This document shows, in pieces, positions 12,882 to 24,600 of a stretch of 64,000 bases of DNA. A model generated the notes under the pieces. That model was not told the DNA's origin, made no database searches, and was given only the letters and a program-made list of their open reading frames with translations. Origin of the DNA: Glutinoglossum americanum (taxonomy: Eukaryota > Ascomycota > Geoglossomycetes > Geoglossales > Geoglossaceae); the NCBI GenBank assembly GCA_020080175.1, contig JAGHQL010000043.1, positions 89,680-153,679 of the forward strand. Direction: 5' to 3'. Each line of letters begins with the position of its first letter. The first letter of the stretch is position 1. The position numbers and the translations under genes are program-made.

Positions 12882-13979
12882 TGTTTGGCTAATTGGGTTC
12901 GGTTGAAAGGAATAGGCTTCTACCTCCTGAAAATTTGTGTTTCCTCCTGATTCTCCTACTGCACGCTTGCGGTGTTTATGATGGTTGTTAGAACACACAA
13001 TCAGACGCGTCGTACATTGATGTAGCACGTGATATGCATCGAATTGCATAGAAACCATTCTATAGGCTAGAATCATGCTAATAGTTTCCATATGTTGATA
13101 GTAAACTAGATAGTGACTCGTTTGGTTTTCTTGCATATATACTGGCGTTTTCTTGTATCCCTTCAGTTGGCTTCTTTGTTGCGGTTCTTACGCGAATCAT
13201 TTGCTTGCTTAAGCGCCAAGAGCCGCCTCGCTCACCCCCCTTACCTTATCCTCTCTTCCCCGAGCAACGATCATCGATTGATTCATCTCTCCTTCATCAT
13301 TTGATCGCAAATTCGACCTCGTCGCTTTCAAAAGCGATACCGACGAAACAGGCTCATCCTCGGCCTTTTCTTCATCTCATAGCACCTTAGTTCGTTGGAC
13401 TAACATAATACAAGAGGTCATTGGAGGATCTCAAGGTTTGGGAACGGCATCGCGCGCTCTTTCTACTTTCGGCGATTTCTTCAGCTCATATCCTCATCAT
13501 AACATCGTCGTCGCTCACACTTCACACTTCTCCATCATCAACACCACCCAAGATCCATCACTCCTCCGGCTCCATCATTCTTGTGGCAGGTTTGAAACAC
13601 TTCCTCAGAAGTCTCAGAACCCATCCTGCCTACTCCTTGCCACCAGCACCTCCATCGCCTTAGGTTATCACTCGCACCCTTTCCGATATTTGCGTCCTTT
13701 TAACACAACTCACCCTTCTACATCTCACCGTCCATCATCGCTCATCCATTCTACACCTGCACGGCTCACTTCCAATCCTATTCGCCACACCTCCCTCACC
13801 ACCTAACCAAGTTTCACCCCTCCCGTCGAACGTCTGCATCAGCACCAGCACGTTTTCATTCGAAAGCCCTGGTGTACATATTCGATCAAATACAAGGAAC
13901 GTTAAAGAATCTCCGTCAGAAGGTTATTGTTCTACCATTCACAATTCCCCACCTAAAAAGAATTGATCTTTAGACAAAT
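12882..13979. promoter_or_regulatory. Divergent promoter and long pyrimidine-rich leader of the KH gene
   Basis: About 1.1 kb separates the CENP-K-like and KH genes. The half nearest the KH gene (13200-13960) is strongly C/T-rich with many TCATC and CTCC runs, typical of promoters and 5' leaders of highly expressed fungal genes; several short open frames there could be upstream ORFs. A CACGTGAT motif lies at 13026-13033. No recognisable protein is encoded. Confidence 0.5.
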
Positions 13980-15512
13980 ATGTCTGCGTCACCAACGACT
14001 ACTGCTCCATCTCAAAAGCGTCCTCTGGAAGAGCCGTCTTCGCCTTCTGGGCCGACTGACCAGCCTGATGCGAAACGCCTAGCACTTGACAAGGTGGTTA
14101 AGAGCGAGGAATCCTCACATGAAGAGAAGCGCTCTCCCAAGTCCACGGAAGCCTCGGTAGGGGAAATAGCTGGCGGCGTTAAGCTCGACATAACGCCATC
14201 TGCTTCACCTGTTAAGTTTGAGAATGGAACAAAAGATGGCCAAGGTGACACTGTGGTTCCCGATGCTCCTAACGGAGCCAGCATTTCTACCCCATTAGTC
14301 CAGGAGCCCCAGCATATTCAGACCACTACGTCAGTGACCGACCGTGCGCCTCACAGTTCATCTCACCCCCCCCATCAAGATGAGAGTAGCTGGATTCACA
14401 TTCGGGCTGTCATCACGAGTGCTGAGGCCGCCACCGTAATCGGCAAAGGTGGAGAGAATGTTACCCAGATCCGAAGACTTTCCGGTGCCAAGTGTACCGT
14501 CAGTGACTACTCTAGAGGTGCGGTCGAGAGAATCTTGACGGTTAGTGGAATGGTCGATGCTACTGCCAAGGTACGATTCCTGTTACATACTGCTCCTACA
14601 ACGCTAACATGCAAAGAAAAGGCCTTTGGACTCATTATCCGAACGCTCAATAATGAGCCACTTGAAGCACCATCTACACCCCAATCGAAGACGTATCCTC
14701 TTCGTCTTTTAGTACCCCATATCCTCATTGGTTCTATTATTGGCAAATCTGGTGTTCGCATTCGCGAAATTCAAGAAGCGTCTGGCGCTCGCCTGAACGC
14801 TTCCGATTCTTGTCTTCCACTCTCCACTGAACGTTCTCTAGTTGTCCTTGGTGTGGCTGACGCTGTCCATATTGCTACTTACTACGTCGCCAGCACTCTG
14901 GTCGAACAGCTTAGCGAGCGATTTGGTGGGCCAGCTGCCTCGGCCTACGCTACCCGCAGCGGTGGACCAGCTGGTGTGGTTCCAGGAGGTATGCAGGTCG
15001 TACCCTACGTACCTCAGCCTGTCACCGGCACCTATGGCCATCCAGACAATTTTAGGAAACATAACAACCAACCTCAACGTACTCCCGTGAACCCTTACGG
15101 AATGCCCTATCTTCATGGACAGCCTCCGCAACAGCAGCCAGCAGCTCCCCTTCATTATGGAGGTTCCCCTCACGGTGGCTACGCTGGTGCTGGCCCTCAC
15201 CAACCCCAGGCCGGCGGCCATGCGCCTCAGGTCAGCTCACATGCTGGTCCTCCCGCTCAGCCTATCCAAGGAATGGTTCCCGGTCAGCCATTGACACAGC
15301 AGATCTTTATACCTAACGACATGGTGGGCGCAATTATCGGGAAGGGCGGCGCCAAGATCAATGAGATACGACAGCTAAGCGGTAGCGTGATTAAGATCAA
15401 TGAACCCCAGGATAATAGCAATGAGAGACTTGTAACAATCACGGGTACGCAAGAATGCAATCAGATGGCACTTTATATGCTATACTCAAGGCTGGGTGAG
15501 TATCAGAAATAA
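13980..15512 (+). CDS. Triple-KH-domain RNA-binding protein (Pbp2/Hek2/Rnc1-like)
   Basis: Two exons, 13980-14570 and 14622-15512, give 493 residues. Proteins of this poly(C)-binding family bind C/U-rich RNA and act in mRNA stability, localisation or telomere biology. Three KH domains are visible by their GXXG loops: GKGG at residues 155-158, GKSG at 238-241 and GKGG at 437-440, each followed by the usual helix (for example NVTQIRRLSGAKC). A Ser/Glu-rich N-terminus precedes KH1, and a Gly/Pro/Gln/His-rich low-complexity linker (about 290-420) separates KH2 and KH3. The 51-nt segment 14571-14621 (GTACGA...GCTAAC...AAAAG) is read as an intron because removing it joins VDATAK to AFGLIIRTLNN, as in relatives. 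It keeps frame and has no stop, so an isoform with 17 extra residues is possible. Confidence 0.93.
   Translation: MSASPTTTAPSQKRPLEEPSSPSGPTDQPDAKRLALDKVVKSEESSHEEKRSPKSTEASVGEIAGGVKLDITPSASPVKFENGTKDGQGDTVVPDAPNGASISTPLVQEPQHIQTTTSVTDRAPHSSSHPPHQDESSWIHIRAVITSAEAATVIGKGGENVTQIRRLSGAKCTVSDYSRGAVERILTVSGMVDATAKVRFLLHTAPTTLTCKEKAFGLIIRTLNNEPLEAPSTPQSKTYPLRLLVPHILIGSIIGKSGVRIREIQEASGARLNASDSCLPLSTERSLVVLGVADAVHIATYYVASTLVEQLSERFGGPAASAYATRSGGPAGVVPGGMQVVPYVPQPVTGTYGHPDNFRKHNNQPQRTPVNPYGMPYLHGQPPQQQPAAPLHYGGSPHGGYAGAGPHQPQAGGHAPQVSSHAGPPAQPIQGMVPGQPLTQQIFIPNDMVGAIIGKGGAKINEIRQLSGSVIKINEPQDNSNERLVTITGTQECNQMALYMLYSRLGEYQK
14571..14621 (+). other. Stop-free 51-nt intron of the KH gene
   Basis: The donor GTACGA follows AAG, a GCTAAC branch site is present and the acceptor is AAAAG. 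The length is divisible by three and there is no stop in the host frame. Confidence 0.75.
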
Positions 15513-16881
15513 TCGCTATAGCCATGGCTTAGCTGTGGGCGATGTACTGATAAGTGGATTAGAGAGCGAAAAACATCGTATTTAGGGGGGGTTGAATTGG
15601 CGATTCGAAATTTCCAAAACCAGAACGGGCCGGTGCTGGGGTCTTACCGCAGCTCCTATTCCGCGACTCCTACGGGCAAAGGTGGTGTTATCGTTGCTAT
15701 ACGTACTTCTCGGTTGTCTTAACTAGCTCTTTAAAAACGTTTCTACGAATGTTTGTTGGTGGATTCGCGGCTTTCTGACTTAAGATAATTTTGTTCATAC
15801 GAAATGGGATCAATTCCGCCACAGACCGTGCTTCCGAGAGCCAGTGAATATATTAACCCAACTCTTGTATGTATATCATTCGTACGGGCCCCGGCGCGTA
15901 CGGACCTATGGAGGGAAGGATCTGCACGGTCTTCGAGTGTCATCATGTGGGCGCTTTAAGATGAATATCCAAAGCCACTTTTCTTGGGTGCATGCATGTT
16001 AAAGTGGTTAAAGCTATCAAATGCCAGCAGCCTGCATTGATCGATAACGACCTTCATTCCGGGTTGGGTCTACTTGAGTCGCAGATGGACCAAATGAGGC
16101 CAAGAATGTCTCTCATTGAGGTGTCCGGACTCTGTACGGCCGCATCCGAGTACCAATAGGAACGATTCCACCGTTGTGCATCACTGTGGCACATGCCGTA
16201 GCATAGCGGTAGTCTCCGCAGTATGTGCGATTGCGTATTATTTAAATTGCAGGACTAAGTGGCGTCGTTTGATGTGAACGCCATACTGAACGCCACAGCA
16301 GCCTAGAAGTTTCCCTTTTTGATGTATTCCCCTATTCGTAAACGATTGGCTATCTAGCGACCGACAGCATCCCTTGCCTTCACCATCGCCCATCTTGTCC
16401 AATCGAGAAATCTCATCGGCCAATACTGCAGAGACCTTATTCATCACGGAACTCGGGAAAAAGTTTGTTTTCTACATGTAGGCTCATTTAGGCGATCATC
16501 AACTATTGAATTGTCGTTGGAGGGAACCAATTACAAATTGTGGACCCCAACCGCTCTTACGTCCGTAACTTCCACACCCCTCCTCTATCGCCTTGTTATA
16601 GTTTAACTTCCATGCCAATGCTAACAACGGCCCAGACGCCAAACGCCCTCCGATTCGAGGCGCCTGCAGGCTCATCCAGCAATCCGGGAACACCAAGTAC
16701 TTGGTGCCGTTTGGTGCCTTTCGGAAGTTCTCTTAGTAGCGAATCCTCGTTTGAGGGTCCGTCATCCGTGCAGCGGTCGTTCCCCAAAAGCTAAAAATAA
16801 AAAGTTACGGCCGTGAGAGAATAATTACGGCCGGGAAACCCGCACGTCGTACCAAGGCTCTTGCCATTTGGTTTCTGAGCC
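15513..16881. other. Intergenic region, KH gene 3' end to Zn2Cys6 gene 5' region
   Basis: No gene is supported in these 1.37 kb. The left part should hold the KH-gene 3' UTR. The right part is the upstream region of the transcription factor: a possible 60-codon upstream ORF (ATG 16612, stop 16792-16794) ends about 87 nt before the factor's ATG, and two copies of TTACGGCCG lie at 16805-16813 and 16825-16833. Confidence 0.5.
16805..16833. promoter_or_regulatory. Direct repeat of TTACGGCCG, possible Zn2Cys6 binding site
   Basis: Two identical 9-mers start 20 bp apart, each containing the palindrome CGGCCG, 49-77 bp upstream of the ATG of a Zn2Cys6 factor. CGG triplets are the usual half-sites of this family, so autoregulation is possible; that is inference. 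Confidence 0.35.
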
Positions 16882-19634
16882 ATGGAGGTACCAGGATTCC
16901 CCATACCTCCGGGTCAAGGCGGCGACAACGATAATCACCGTCCCCTCCCTTCTCGGGAGGAGAGGATCCGCCGACGTAACCGCACGATTACATCTTGCCT
17001 AGAATGTCGTAAGAGGAAACTAAGGTGTAACAAGCAACACCCCTGCACCCACTGCCTCCATCACGGACGAAATTGTCTGTATATCAGTGCCGCCTTAGAT
17101 CCCCGCACCCAGAGCAGGCTTGCGGAGATAAAAGAGGAATGGGGTTCGATAGAGCGGAGGCTGGAGCGAGACATTGCCCGGGCGGGACAGAATCCGCAGA
17201 GAGACGATCCTCTACCAGGGAGTGCAAAGCGAGATGTTCTACCGGAGGCTGGCGAAGAGGAATTGGAGGAAACCCCCATGGCAGTCCTTGATGCTGCCTA
17301 TGAGGACGACGCGGATGATGAGTTTTTTGACCTTGGCATACAGATGGGCCGCATGAGGTGCTGGAATTGCCATGCTACCCATAGTGTAGATCTCCGATGC
17401 TGACTTTAGAGGTGATAGAATTAATGAACGTATTGGTGGTCTATACCGTCCAATGATAGCTGAGGAGGTTAGGGCCGTAACTAGCAGCCTCCCGCTGTGA
17501 CGCTGCACTCTAGTTTTTGGTGTAGAGTCTTCGAACTAATGCACTCACAGTTGAATAAGACGCTTAACGATTCGAGAAATGACCGCCGCTCCCAGGCCGA
17601 GAAGTCTGCAACACCTGAATTAGCGCCACCTTCTGCGGCGTCGATTTACGAATTGCTGATGCCCGGTTCCACATATATAGCACCTGGAGATAACAGAAAT
17701 GCTCCCAACTATTTTTTTGGAGGCTTTGACCCTAATACCCCCTTCATGGCTTACATGACTCCGAGACCAACTGCCGATCGGCTGAAGCGTCAATACTTTG
17801 ATTGCGTCCATCCGCTTGCAATGCTTGTACACAGACCTACATTCGAGAACCAATATGAAAGGTTAAGATGATTCAATACCCCGTGAATACCGTTAACTCT
17901 CTGTCCTGACCTCTACATAGGTTCTGGAATAGCATCGCTTTTGGCGCAGAACCGCCATATTCGCTTCAGGCCCTCTACTTTGCGATGATGTTTTCTAGCG
18001 CTGTTAGTTTGAATGATGAAGTCATTTTCAGAGAGTATGGCAGGACAAAACAGTCCGTGGTTAATGACTTCAGAATGAACACCGAGGCTGCTCTATCAAA
18101 GGCGGGTTTTATCAGGACAACAAAGCTCGAGACGCTGCAAGCCTTTGTCATGTACCTTGTAAGGATCTTCGAACACCTCTAAGTGCAACTTTCGGTGGGA
18201 CGGTCTGCATCTAACTGATAAAAAGATTCCACTTTGCCGTGATGAAATATCCCGTGCTCACTCTGCGTTGACTGCTACAGCGATCAGAATCGCAGAGTGC
18301 ATGGGTCTTCATCGCGACGGAAAGTTTTTTGGTCTGACACCTGTCGACATTCATGTCCGTCGCCTTGTCTGGTATCAGCTCTGCTTTCTGGATCTAAGAA
18401 CATGCGAATCTCAGGGCCCCAGACCTATTATCCGTAAGGAAGACTTTGACACTAAATTCCCCCTTAACCTAGACGATGCGGATTTCACAAGGGGTGATCC
18501 ACCTCTTTCCGTTGAACGATGGACGGACACAACGTTCTCGTTGATCCGCTTCGAATGCAACGAAATGGTTCGCATAATCTGGGTCGATAGGCCACGGTTG
18601 GAGAAGAAGGAGGTTAGCCTCACGGCCGTCTTGACGACTATTGAAAGTAAGTGCCACCTCCCTTGGAGCGATGCTTGAAATTAATTAGTTTCAAACCACA
18701 GCCTTCAAGTACCGGATGGAGAAGAAGTACAGCAACATTCTTCGCAACGATATCCCGATTCAGAAAGCAGCCAAACACGTAATGATCGTACTAATCTGTA
18801 GAATGTACGTCATGGTTCTACATCGCTATTTGAACTCCGGCCAGCGTGGGCTTCAAGATCGCATTAGACAGATGTAGGTTATATTTATGTACTCCCCGTT
18901 CCATGCACCAGTGCCTTACGCCAGATTTAGGACTATCACAAATGCGCTTTGCCAAATTGAGAACGCTATTGCCCTGGAGAATGATCCTGACCTATCACCA
19001 TGGGTCTGGTATGCCGGGGCCTGGCAGCAATGGCAAACTGCCCTGCTTATGCTGACGGACATATGGGGCCACCCCAACCGCCCAGAGGCCGACCGTATCT
19101 GGGCTTGCTTGGACTACGTCTTCGGCGGCGACCCTCACACTCCGCGTGATGAGAAGGCTCGTAGAATCATGATGGAGCTTAGGGACAAGGCCGGTAAACT
19201 CCGCTCAGCTCGTAAGCTGAAATTGCCTGTCGTGATGACAGGGCAGCGTGCCCGCCTCAGAATGACCACTCCTGTGTCCCCCGGTTCAGGAGTCGACCCG
19301 AAAGGCTCGACCTATAACAGCCCTCAATTAACGCCGAAAGACCCTAGTATGAGCCCAGGGAATAGCCCAGGTCCGGCCGGCTCGCCAGGTGGTCCTCCGG
19401 TGAAGGAAGAGCTAATGCCGATTGAAATTGACTGGGTGAGTTATTTAGTTTTGTTTCCAAATTCTTGTATATATATATCTCTTACCGCGCTTATGACTGA
19501 TGCATTCTTACCCTGTGTAGGAAGAATTCGATAAGATATGCCCGGAGAGTTCAACATCTATCTTTGAACCTGTTGATCTGAGTATTTGGGGAATGCCATC
19601 GCAGCAGCAGCAAGCACAGGATAGAAATGGGTAA
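16882..19634 (+). CDS. Zn2Cys6 transcription factor with fungal-specific middle domain
   Basis: Eight exons: 16882-17357, 17410-17467, 17551-17861, 17921-18158, 18226-18646, 18702-18873, 18931-19435 and 19521-19634; 764 residues. The binuclear zinc cluster is at residues 39-65 with spacing C-X2-C-X6-C-X5-C-X2-C-X6-C (Cys39, 42, 49, 55, 58, 65), followed by a basic linker and a helical segment. The middle region (about 230-480) is the fungal_trans domain, with HPLAMLVHRPTFE and the family signature IAECMGLHRDG. Exon 2 was found by phase and content (RINERIGGLYRPMIAEE), a segment seen in related factors. The C-terminus carries a Ser/Pro/Gly-rich stretch ending in a short Gln run. It is a nuclear DNA-binding activator or repressor; its target pathway cannot be told from sequence. 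No biosynthetic cluster flanks it. Alternative donor for intron 2: GCC|GTAACT, also in phase. Confidence 0.92.
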
Positions 19635-20236
19635 AGGGCGTAAAGGCGCTCTTTTTAGAGCAGAATAGTAAAGCTCCCCCCTTTTTTTAAGAGGGGTTTT
19701 TTGCGTTTTTTTGGGAGGAATATCTAAAAAAGGTCTCCTAGCTATATTAAAGCGCTTTTACGATATCTTTTGTTCTCGTGTCAGCGGCCTTTGCTATGTA
19801 ATATATATTAAATTCTAGTATTCGTTTATTTCGCAGCCTACCCCGACAATTAGTAAGTTAGCTTAACCCATAGAAAGTTTAAGCCTATCCTAGTATAGGG
19901 TAGGGCAAGCCTTCTGCCAATGTCTATGGGGTGATCAGCTTGGTTTATTCTGTTCCCCCGATTAGGGGTTTGGTTGTCTCCCGTGTACGTGGTTCGTAGT
20001 GATAGCCCGTTATTAGAAAATTTTTATTATTGGTGGTGTTCAGAAGGTATGAGCAGGTTAGCCAGCGGACGGACTTGAGCCTCTATGGGTGATGCAAACA
20101 GTTAAGATAATAATGCAGCTCATAGTCTCTAGATAAGAAGATTGTTGGTTTACAAGGTCCGCTTGTCTATACCGGTGCTCTCACTCATCTCACCACCTAT
20201 CTCCTAACAGACCATTACCACTACCAACAACATAAT
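19635..20236. other. Convergent intergenic region TF/PUP1
   Basis: The stretch is AT-rich with a T-run hairpin-like segment at 19675-19720 (CCCCTTTTTTTAAGAGGGG followed by T-runs), probably the 3' UTR of the factor. There is no gene, repeat family or RNA gene that I can recognise. Confidence 0.5.
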
Positions 20237-21170
20237 CTATGCATCGACTTCCATCTTCTCTCCTTCGGCCTCAAGGGGTACTTCATGCACCGTGACGTAT
20301 TTTCCGATGTCTACCCTTTCCACAACTTTCTCCCTTAACACCGCGGTCGTTCCCCGTTTGAAAACGTAGCTCCTTTGTTTTCTCTCCCGCTCATTCGGTC
20401 GGATGTAGTTCCGCATCAGAGTAGTCTTCTCCTTTGTGATCACACACACATCCACATTGCTCCCGGATCCCAAGTCGTTGAAGATACCAGCCTGTATTGC
20501 GTCTGCTGCTAGTTTGATTGCTCCTTCCCTGTCTATGTTTGATTTCCATTGCGTTTCGAATACTGACATGGCGGCAAGTGATCCGGACCCCATCGTTACG
20601 TAGGGGAGTTTGTCGGTACTGCCATGTGCATGGACGGTGAAGAGTCCTACACCTGTGGGGTCTACTCCTGCGACTACGAGATAGGCGCCAATGTGGCCCT
20701 GGTGCTGGAATAGGTGTTGCTTAAGCATCGTCATACAAGTTACCACACGAGGATTGCGGCCGGTGCTAAGGGCATGCAGCTCTAATTGAGAGGAGATAAG
20801 TGCGGTCGTAAATTCCGTATCGGCTGCCGTGCCAGCACCGGCACACCATATCTGAGGAGAGATGTAGTGGAGCTTCTCGCAGTTCTTATCCGCAACTATC
20901 GGACCGCTTGTTGCTCGAGTGTCGGCAGCGATCTAAGAAACAAATACGAGTTAGATTACTTAAGTATATGAAAACAGGCATATTACGGCATGCTGCGTTA
21001 GGAATGCCCAAGTATTCCAAAGCCTAGAAACACGGAATACCCACCACAACGCCTCCATCGAAGATACACCCTACAATGGTCGTCCCCGTGCTTGTGGCCT
21101 TTGGGAGTGGAAAACCCTGAGCGTGTAGCGCCGCGTTGCGCGCATGATTCGAGAAATCGAAACCAGGCAT
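20237..21170 (-). CDS. PUP1: 20S proteasome subunit beta-2 (Pup1)
   Basis: Two exons, 21170-21045 and 20932-20237, with a 112-nt intron; 273 residues. Beta-2 carries the trypsin-like peptidase site of the 20S core. The propeptide ends with TSTG, so autocatalytic cleavage exposes Thr30 as the N-terminal nucleophile ([13 protein letters not shown] follows). The other catalytic residues are in place: Asp46 (mature Asp17, in [19 protein letters not shown]) and Lys62 (mature Lys33). The beta-2-specific C-terminal arm, which wraps the neighbouring beta-3 subunit, is present, ending acidic (EGEKMEVDA). The protein acts in nucleus and cytosol. The gene is divergent from NUP159 with 477 bp between start codons. 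Confidence 0.98.
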
Positions 21171-21647
21171 TGTGTGAAAGAGGATCTTGGTGTGACAGGT
21201 GTTGGACTTTTTTAGATGCTCTTGTAGCCCCTGGACAGCTGAAATACAGCTTTAATGGAATCAGGATTTCGAGGAAAGGTTTAGGAGGAGCGGGTGGAGT
21301 TTATGATTATTATTGGAGTTAGAGATGAGGTTAAGGTTACGAAGCTAAGGTGCCTGGGCTCCTTGGACGACGCGGATCCCTGCACTGAGGCTAAAACTCC
21401 CTCACGTGATTTAAGATTTCCACGCGCTGACAACATTTTGTGAGACTCCTCAAACAAAGCGAGCTAAGCTGCCTTTCACACATCCGATACCACGTCGACG
21501 ATCAAGAAACAATATTCCGGGTCACTCATTCTCTTCAAGTAGCCAAGCCGGAAGCTTCTGTCACTCCTTAAACTTGTCATGCGACTGTCATTGTCGTTAA
21601 CGTAATATCGTGGTGTTTCGGTCCGATTTGATCTTTCGAGTTTGGAG
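21171..21647. promoter_or_regulatory. Divergent promoter PUP1/NUP159 with TCACGTGA
   Basis: 477 bp between the two start codons. A perfect 8-bp palindrome TCACGTGA lies at 21402-21409, a bHLH (Cbf1-type) site; which gene it serves cannot be told. No open frame of coding character is present. Confidence 0.5.
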
Positions 21648-24600
21648 ATGGCCTTTTCATTTGGTACTCAGGGTAGTGGCGGAGCCTTTGGAGGCAGTAA
21701 TGTTGCAGCTAGCGGCGGTCAGGCACAGACGGGACCAGATCTCGAAGAGATCACAACAGAGGTAGCAATCCATCGGGTTATCGCGTTCACAATGGGCGCC
21801 TTTGCTAAACCAATTGTGTCTAGGCCCTTGGGTTCCTCTCTTTCTCCCACGATGCAAAAATCCGATTGCTACCGACTCCTTGGCCTTCAGATGCCCTTCC
21901 ACCACCCACTTCATCGTTACTAAGCGTGGCTTCGACAAAAGGTCTCGTCGCCGCTGCTGGTCCTGATGCCTTAATCCTTGCTAGCACCGAATCTGTGCGA
22001 CAGGCGTTTTCAGCGGAAACTCCTGGAGGCAGCCATACCAAACCTTTTTTGGCGCAGTTGAAGATCGATTTGCCCATGAGAGTGTCCCACGTCGCCTTTT
22101 CCTCTGATGAGAATTATTTAGTCATATCCGCCGAGAACGGTGGAGGCCTTGCTATATACGATGTCCAGACGCTGATGCAGGGTGGCACGCAGAGTTCATT
22201 TGAACTATCAACCAATGGATTGTCCCTGCGCGCTTTGATGCCCAACCCCACTGTTGCAGAGCTTTTTGCGGTCGTCACAACAAATGGCCAACTAATGATG
22301 GCAAATTTGAAGGAACGTCAATTTATCTCTGGCCCTGGTGGGCCATTACTGAAGAGTGGCGTGAGCTGTATCTCTTGGAGCACGAGGGGGAAACAATTGG
22401 TTGCGGGTCTAGCTGATGGAACTGCACATCAGATGACGCCTGATGGCACGGGAAAGGCTGAAATACCGAAACCACAAGACCTAGAAGGAGACCAACATGG
22501 TACGTAAATATAGAGACCTTAGGATAAAGAGTATGGCTTCTGATTTAGAGACAGTATCCTCCGTAATTTGGCTCGAAAATAATATCTTTCTCGTGGTGCA
22601 TACTCCAACGACGTTTGATCCTGACACAATACCAACATCAACGTTTCATTTAGTGACGCGACAGCCCCAATCCCATATTTTCCAAAAACTTCCGGATCCT
22701 AGTTCTCCGTTTGGCATCAACCGCTCGCCTCCTTACCATTTTATGCTGCGTTTGAAAGAGTTTCCTCCAAACCTGCAGGATCTAATTGCGGTGTCATCTA
22801 CTGCATCTACGGATATTGGACTATTTACACGCTCGAAATCCCCATTGTCGAGAGACACTGAAGCCGAGAAAATCACTAGTGTATTTACGATGACTAGCAT
22901 GGCTAACGACGCACGGCGTGCATCCTTACCGATGTCTGAGGACTTGTTGGACACATCTCCTATTGGGGTGGCCTTTGACCTATCCGCAAAAGAGAAAGTC
23001 CAGCGGCCACTCGTGGGCGAGGAGTTGAACGAATCAGCTAGTCCACTTCCGGCACTAATCGTCTTAAATAACGAGGGCATACTTTCTGGATGGTGGATCG
23101 TCTATTCAGAGGCTGTTAGACAAGGTATTGCATATCCAGGCCTTGTCGCTGCCGGTGGTGGGCAACAACCCCAAAGTGAACAACAAAAGACATCATTTGT
23201 TGCACCAGCACTACAACAGACAACGGCCTTCAGCCAATCGGCATTCAGTAGCCCGGTTACAACAAGCAGTGCGTTCGGTACTCCTAGTAAATCTGGTACC
23301 CCAACTTTTGGCGCGCCAAGCATGCCTGGAGGCAGCACAGGAGTTGGCGCCTTCGGTACGCCATCTACTCTAGGAGCAAATCGAGGCTCTCCTTGGGGAT
23401 CATCTTCTACTGTGAGCACAACGCCTCAGGCTGCTACATCTGTTTTCGGTAGGCCAGCATTTGGATCTTCTACTCCCCTTGGTACAGGAGGAGGATTTGG
23501 AGCAGTTGCGGCGCTCAACAGTAACCAGCCGTCTCCATGGGCCACAACTGCTGCCGGAGCTACCCCAGCTACTGGATCGACTTTCGGCCAGCCGAGCAGT
23601 TTGAAAACGTCGACTACAACTCCTCTTAGTGGGAGCACCGCGGCCAAGCCACTCGGTGCTAGTGGGTTTGGATCTTGGGCCAATCAAGGTGGATTTACTA
23701 CTGCCGCTGCCCAGAGCGGTACTAGAAACACTCCCTTCGGGACCGGACCGCCCTTCACAACTGGCACCTTCGGGGGAGGAACGAATATTGGTAGCAGTTT
23801 CAGCACAAGTACAAAACCTATCGGCAATAACGATGGCGGACTGTTAGGGAATGGTGGCTTCAAGCTGGGGTCTACCTTCAAGCCAGACGGCACAGCAAGG
23901 GATGATATTCCCAAACCTGCGGGCTTAGGAAGCTCATTTTTCGAAGCTAGTTTCGGGTCTACCCTTTCGCAGACGCAGAATAAGCCCCCAGCGCCTGACA
24001 CTAAGGAGGCGGATATGGACATCGAGAGTGTTACTAATGAGAAGGAAGATGCTAAGGTTCCCGGACAGAGCTCCCAGTCCTCTTTTCCAGCCCCCGTGTC
24101 GACTCCGTCAGCCCCTAAAGTATCGTCTCTTGGGACCACAACACCTCCCTCAGGAAAAGGCACTGCAGCAACGGATAATAAGCCGACGCCTAGCCTTTCC
24201 TCAGCAGCACCAGACAGGCTAGGCATAGCACCTCCATTACCGCCGGCACCGTTTCCGCCTTCACCGAAAATAAAACCGGGGCCTAGAGACGAACTGCAGG
24301 GAATCGATAAAAATCTAGAGCCCCCATTGCCCCCTGACCCTACGAGCAAAACGACTTTCCAGGCAGGAGACTCGTCCAGTTCTTCATCTTTCACAGCCCT
24401 AACATCTACCGAAGAGCCTCCGCTTCCGCCTGATTTTATTGCTCCCAAGCTTTCTCCAGGTTTCATTCCTCCTGAGGACGTCCCGGGGGCCCCCGCAGAG
24501 GATGAAGAGCCTACATTACACACCGATAGGACAAGCGGGGGTGTAAATGCTCGCTTCGACGAAGAAGGCAGTGGCGAAGATGTAGCGCAGGACCTTAGCC

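Noticed and set aside
19675-19720. Hairpin plus T-run resembling a bacterial terminator
   Set aside because: The organism is a fungus. The element sits in the 3' flank of a spliced gene and is better read as 3' UTR sequence.
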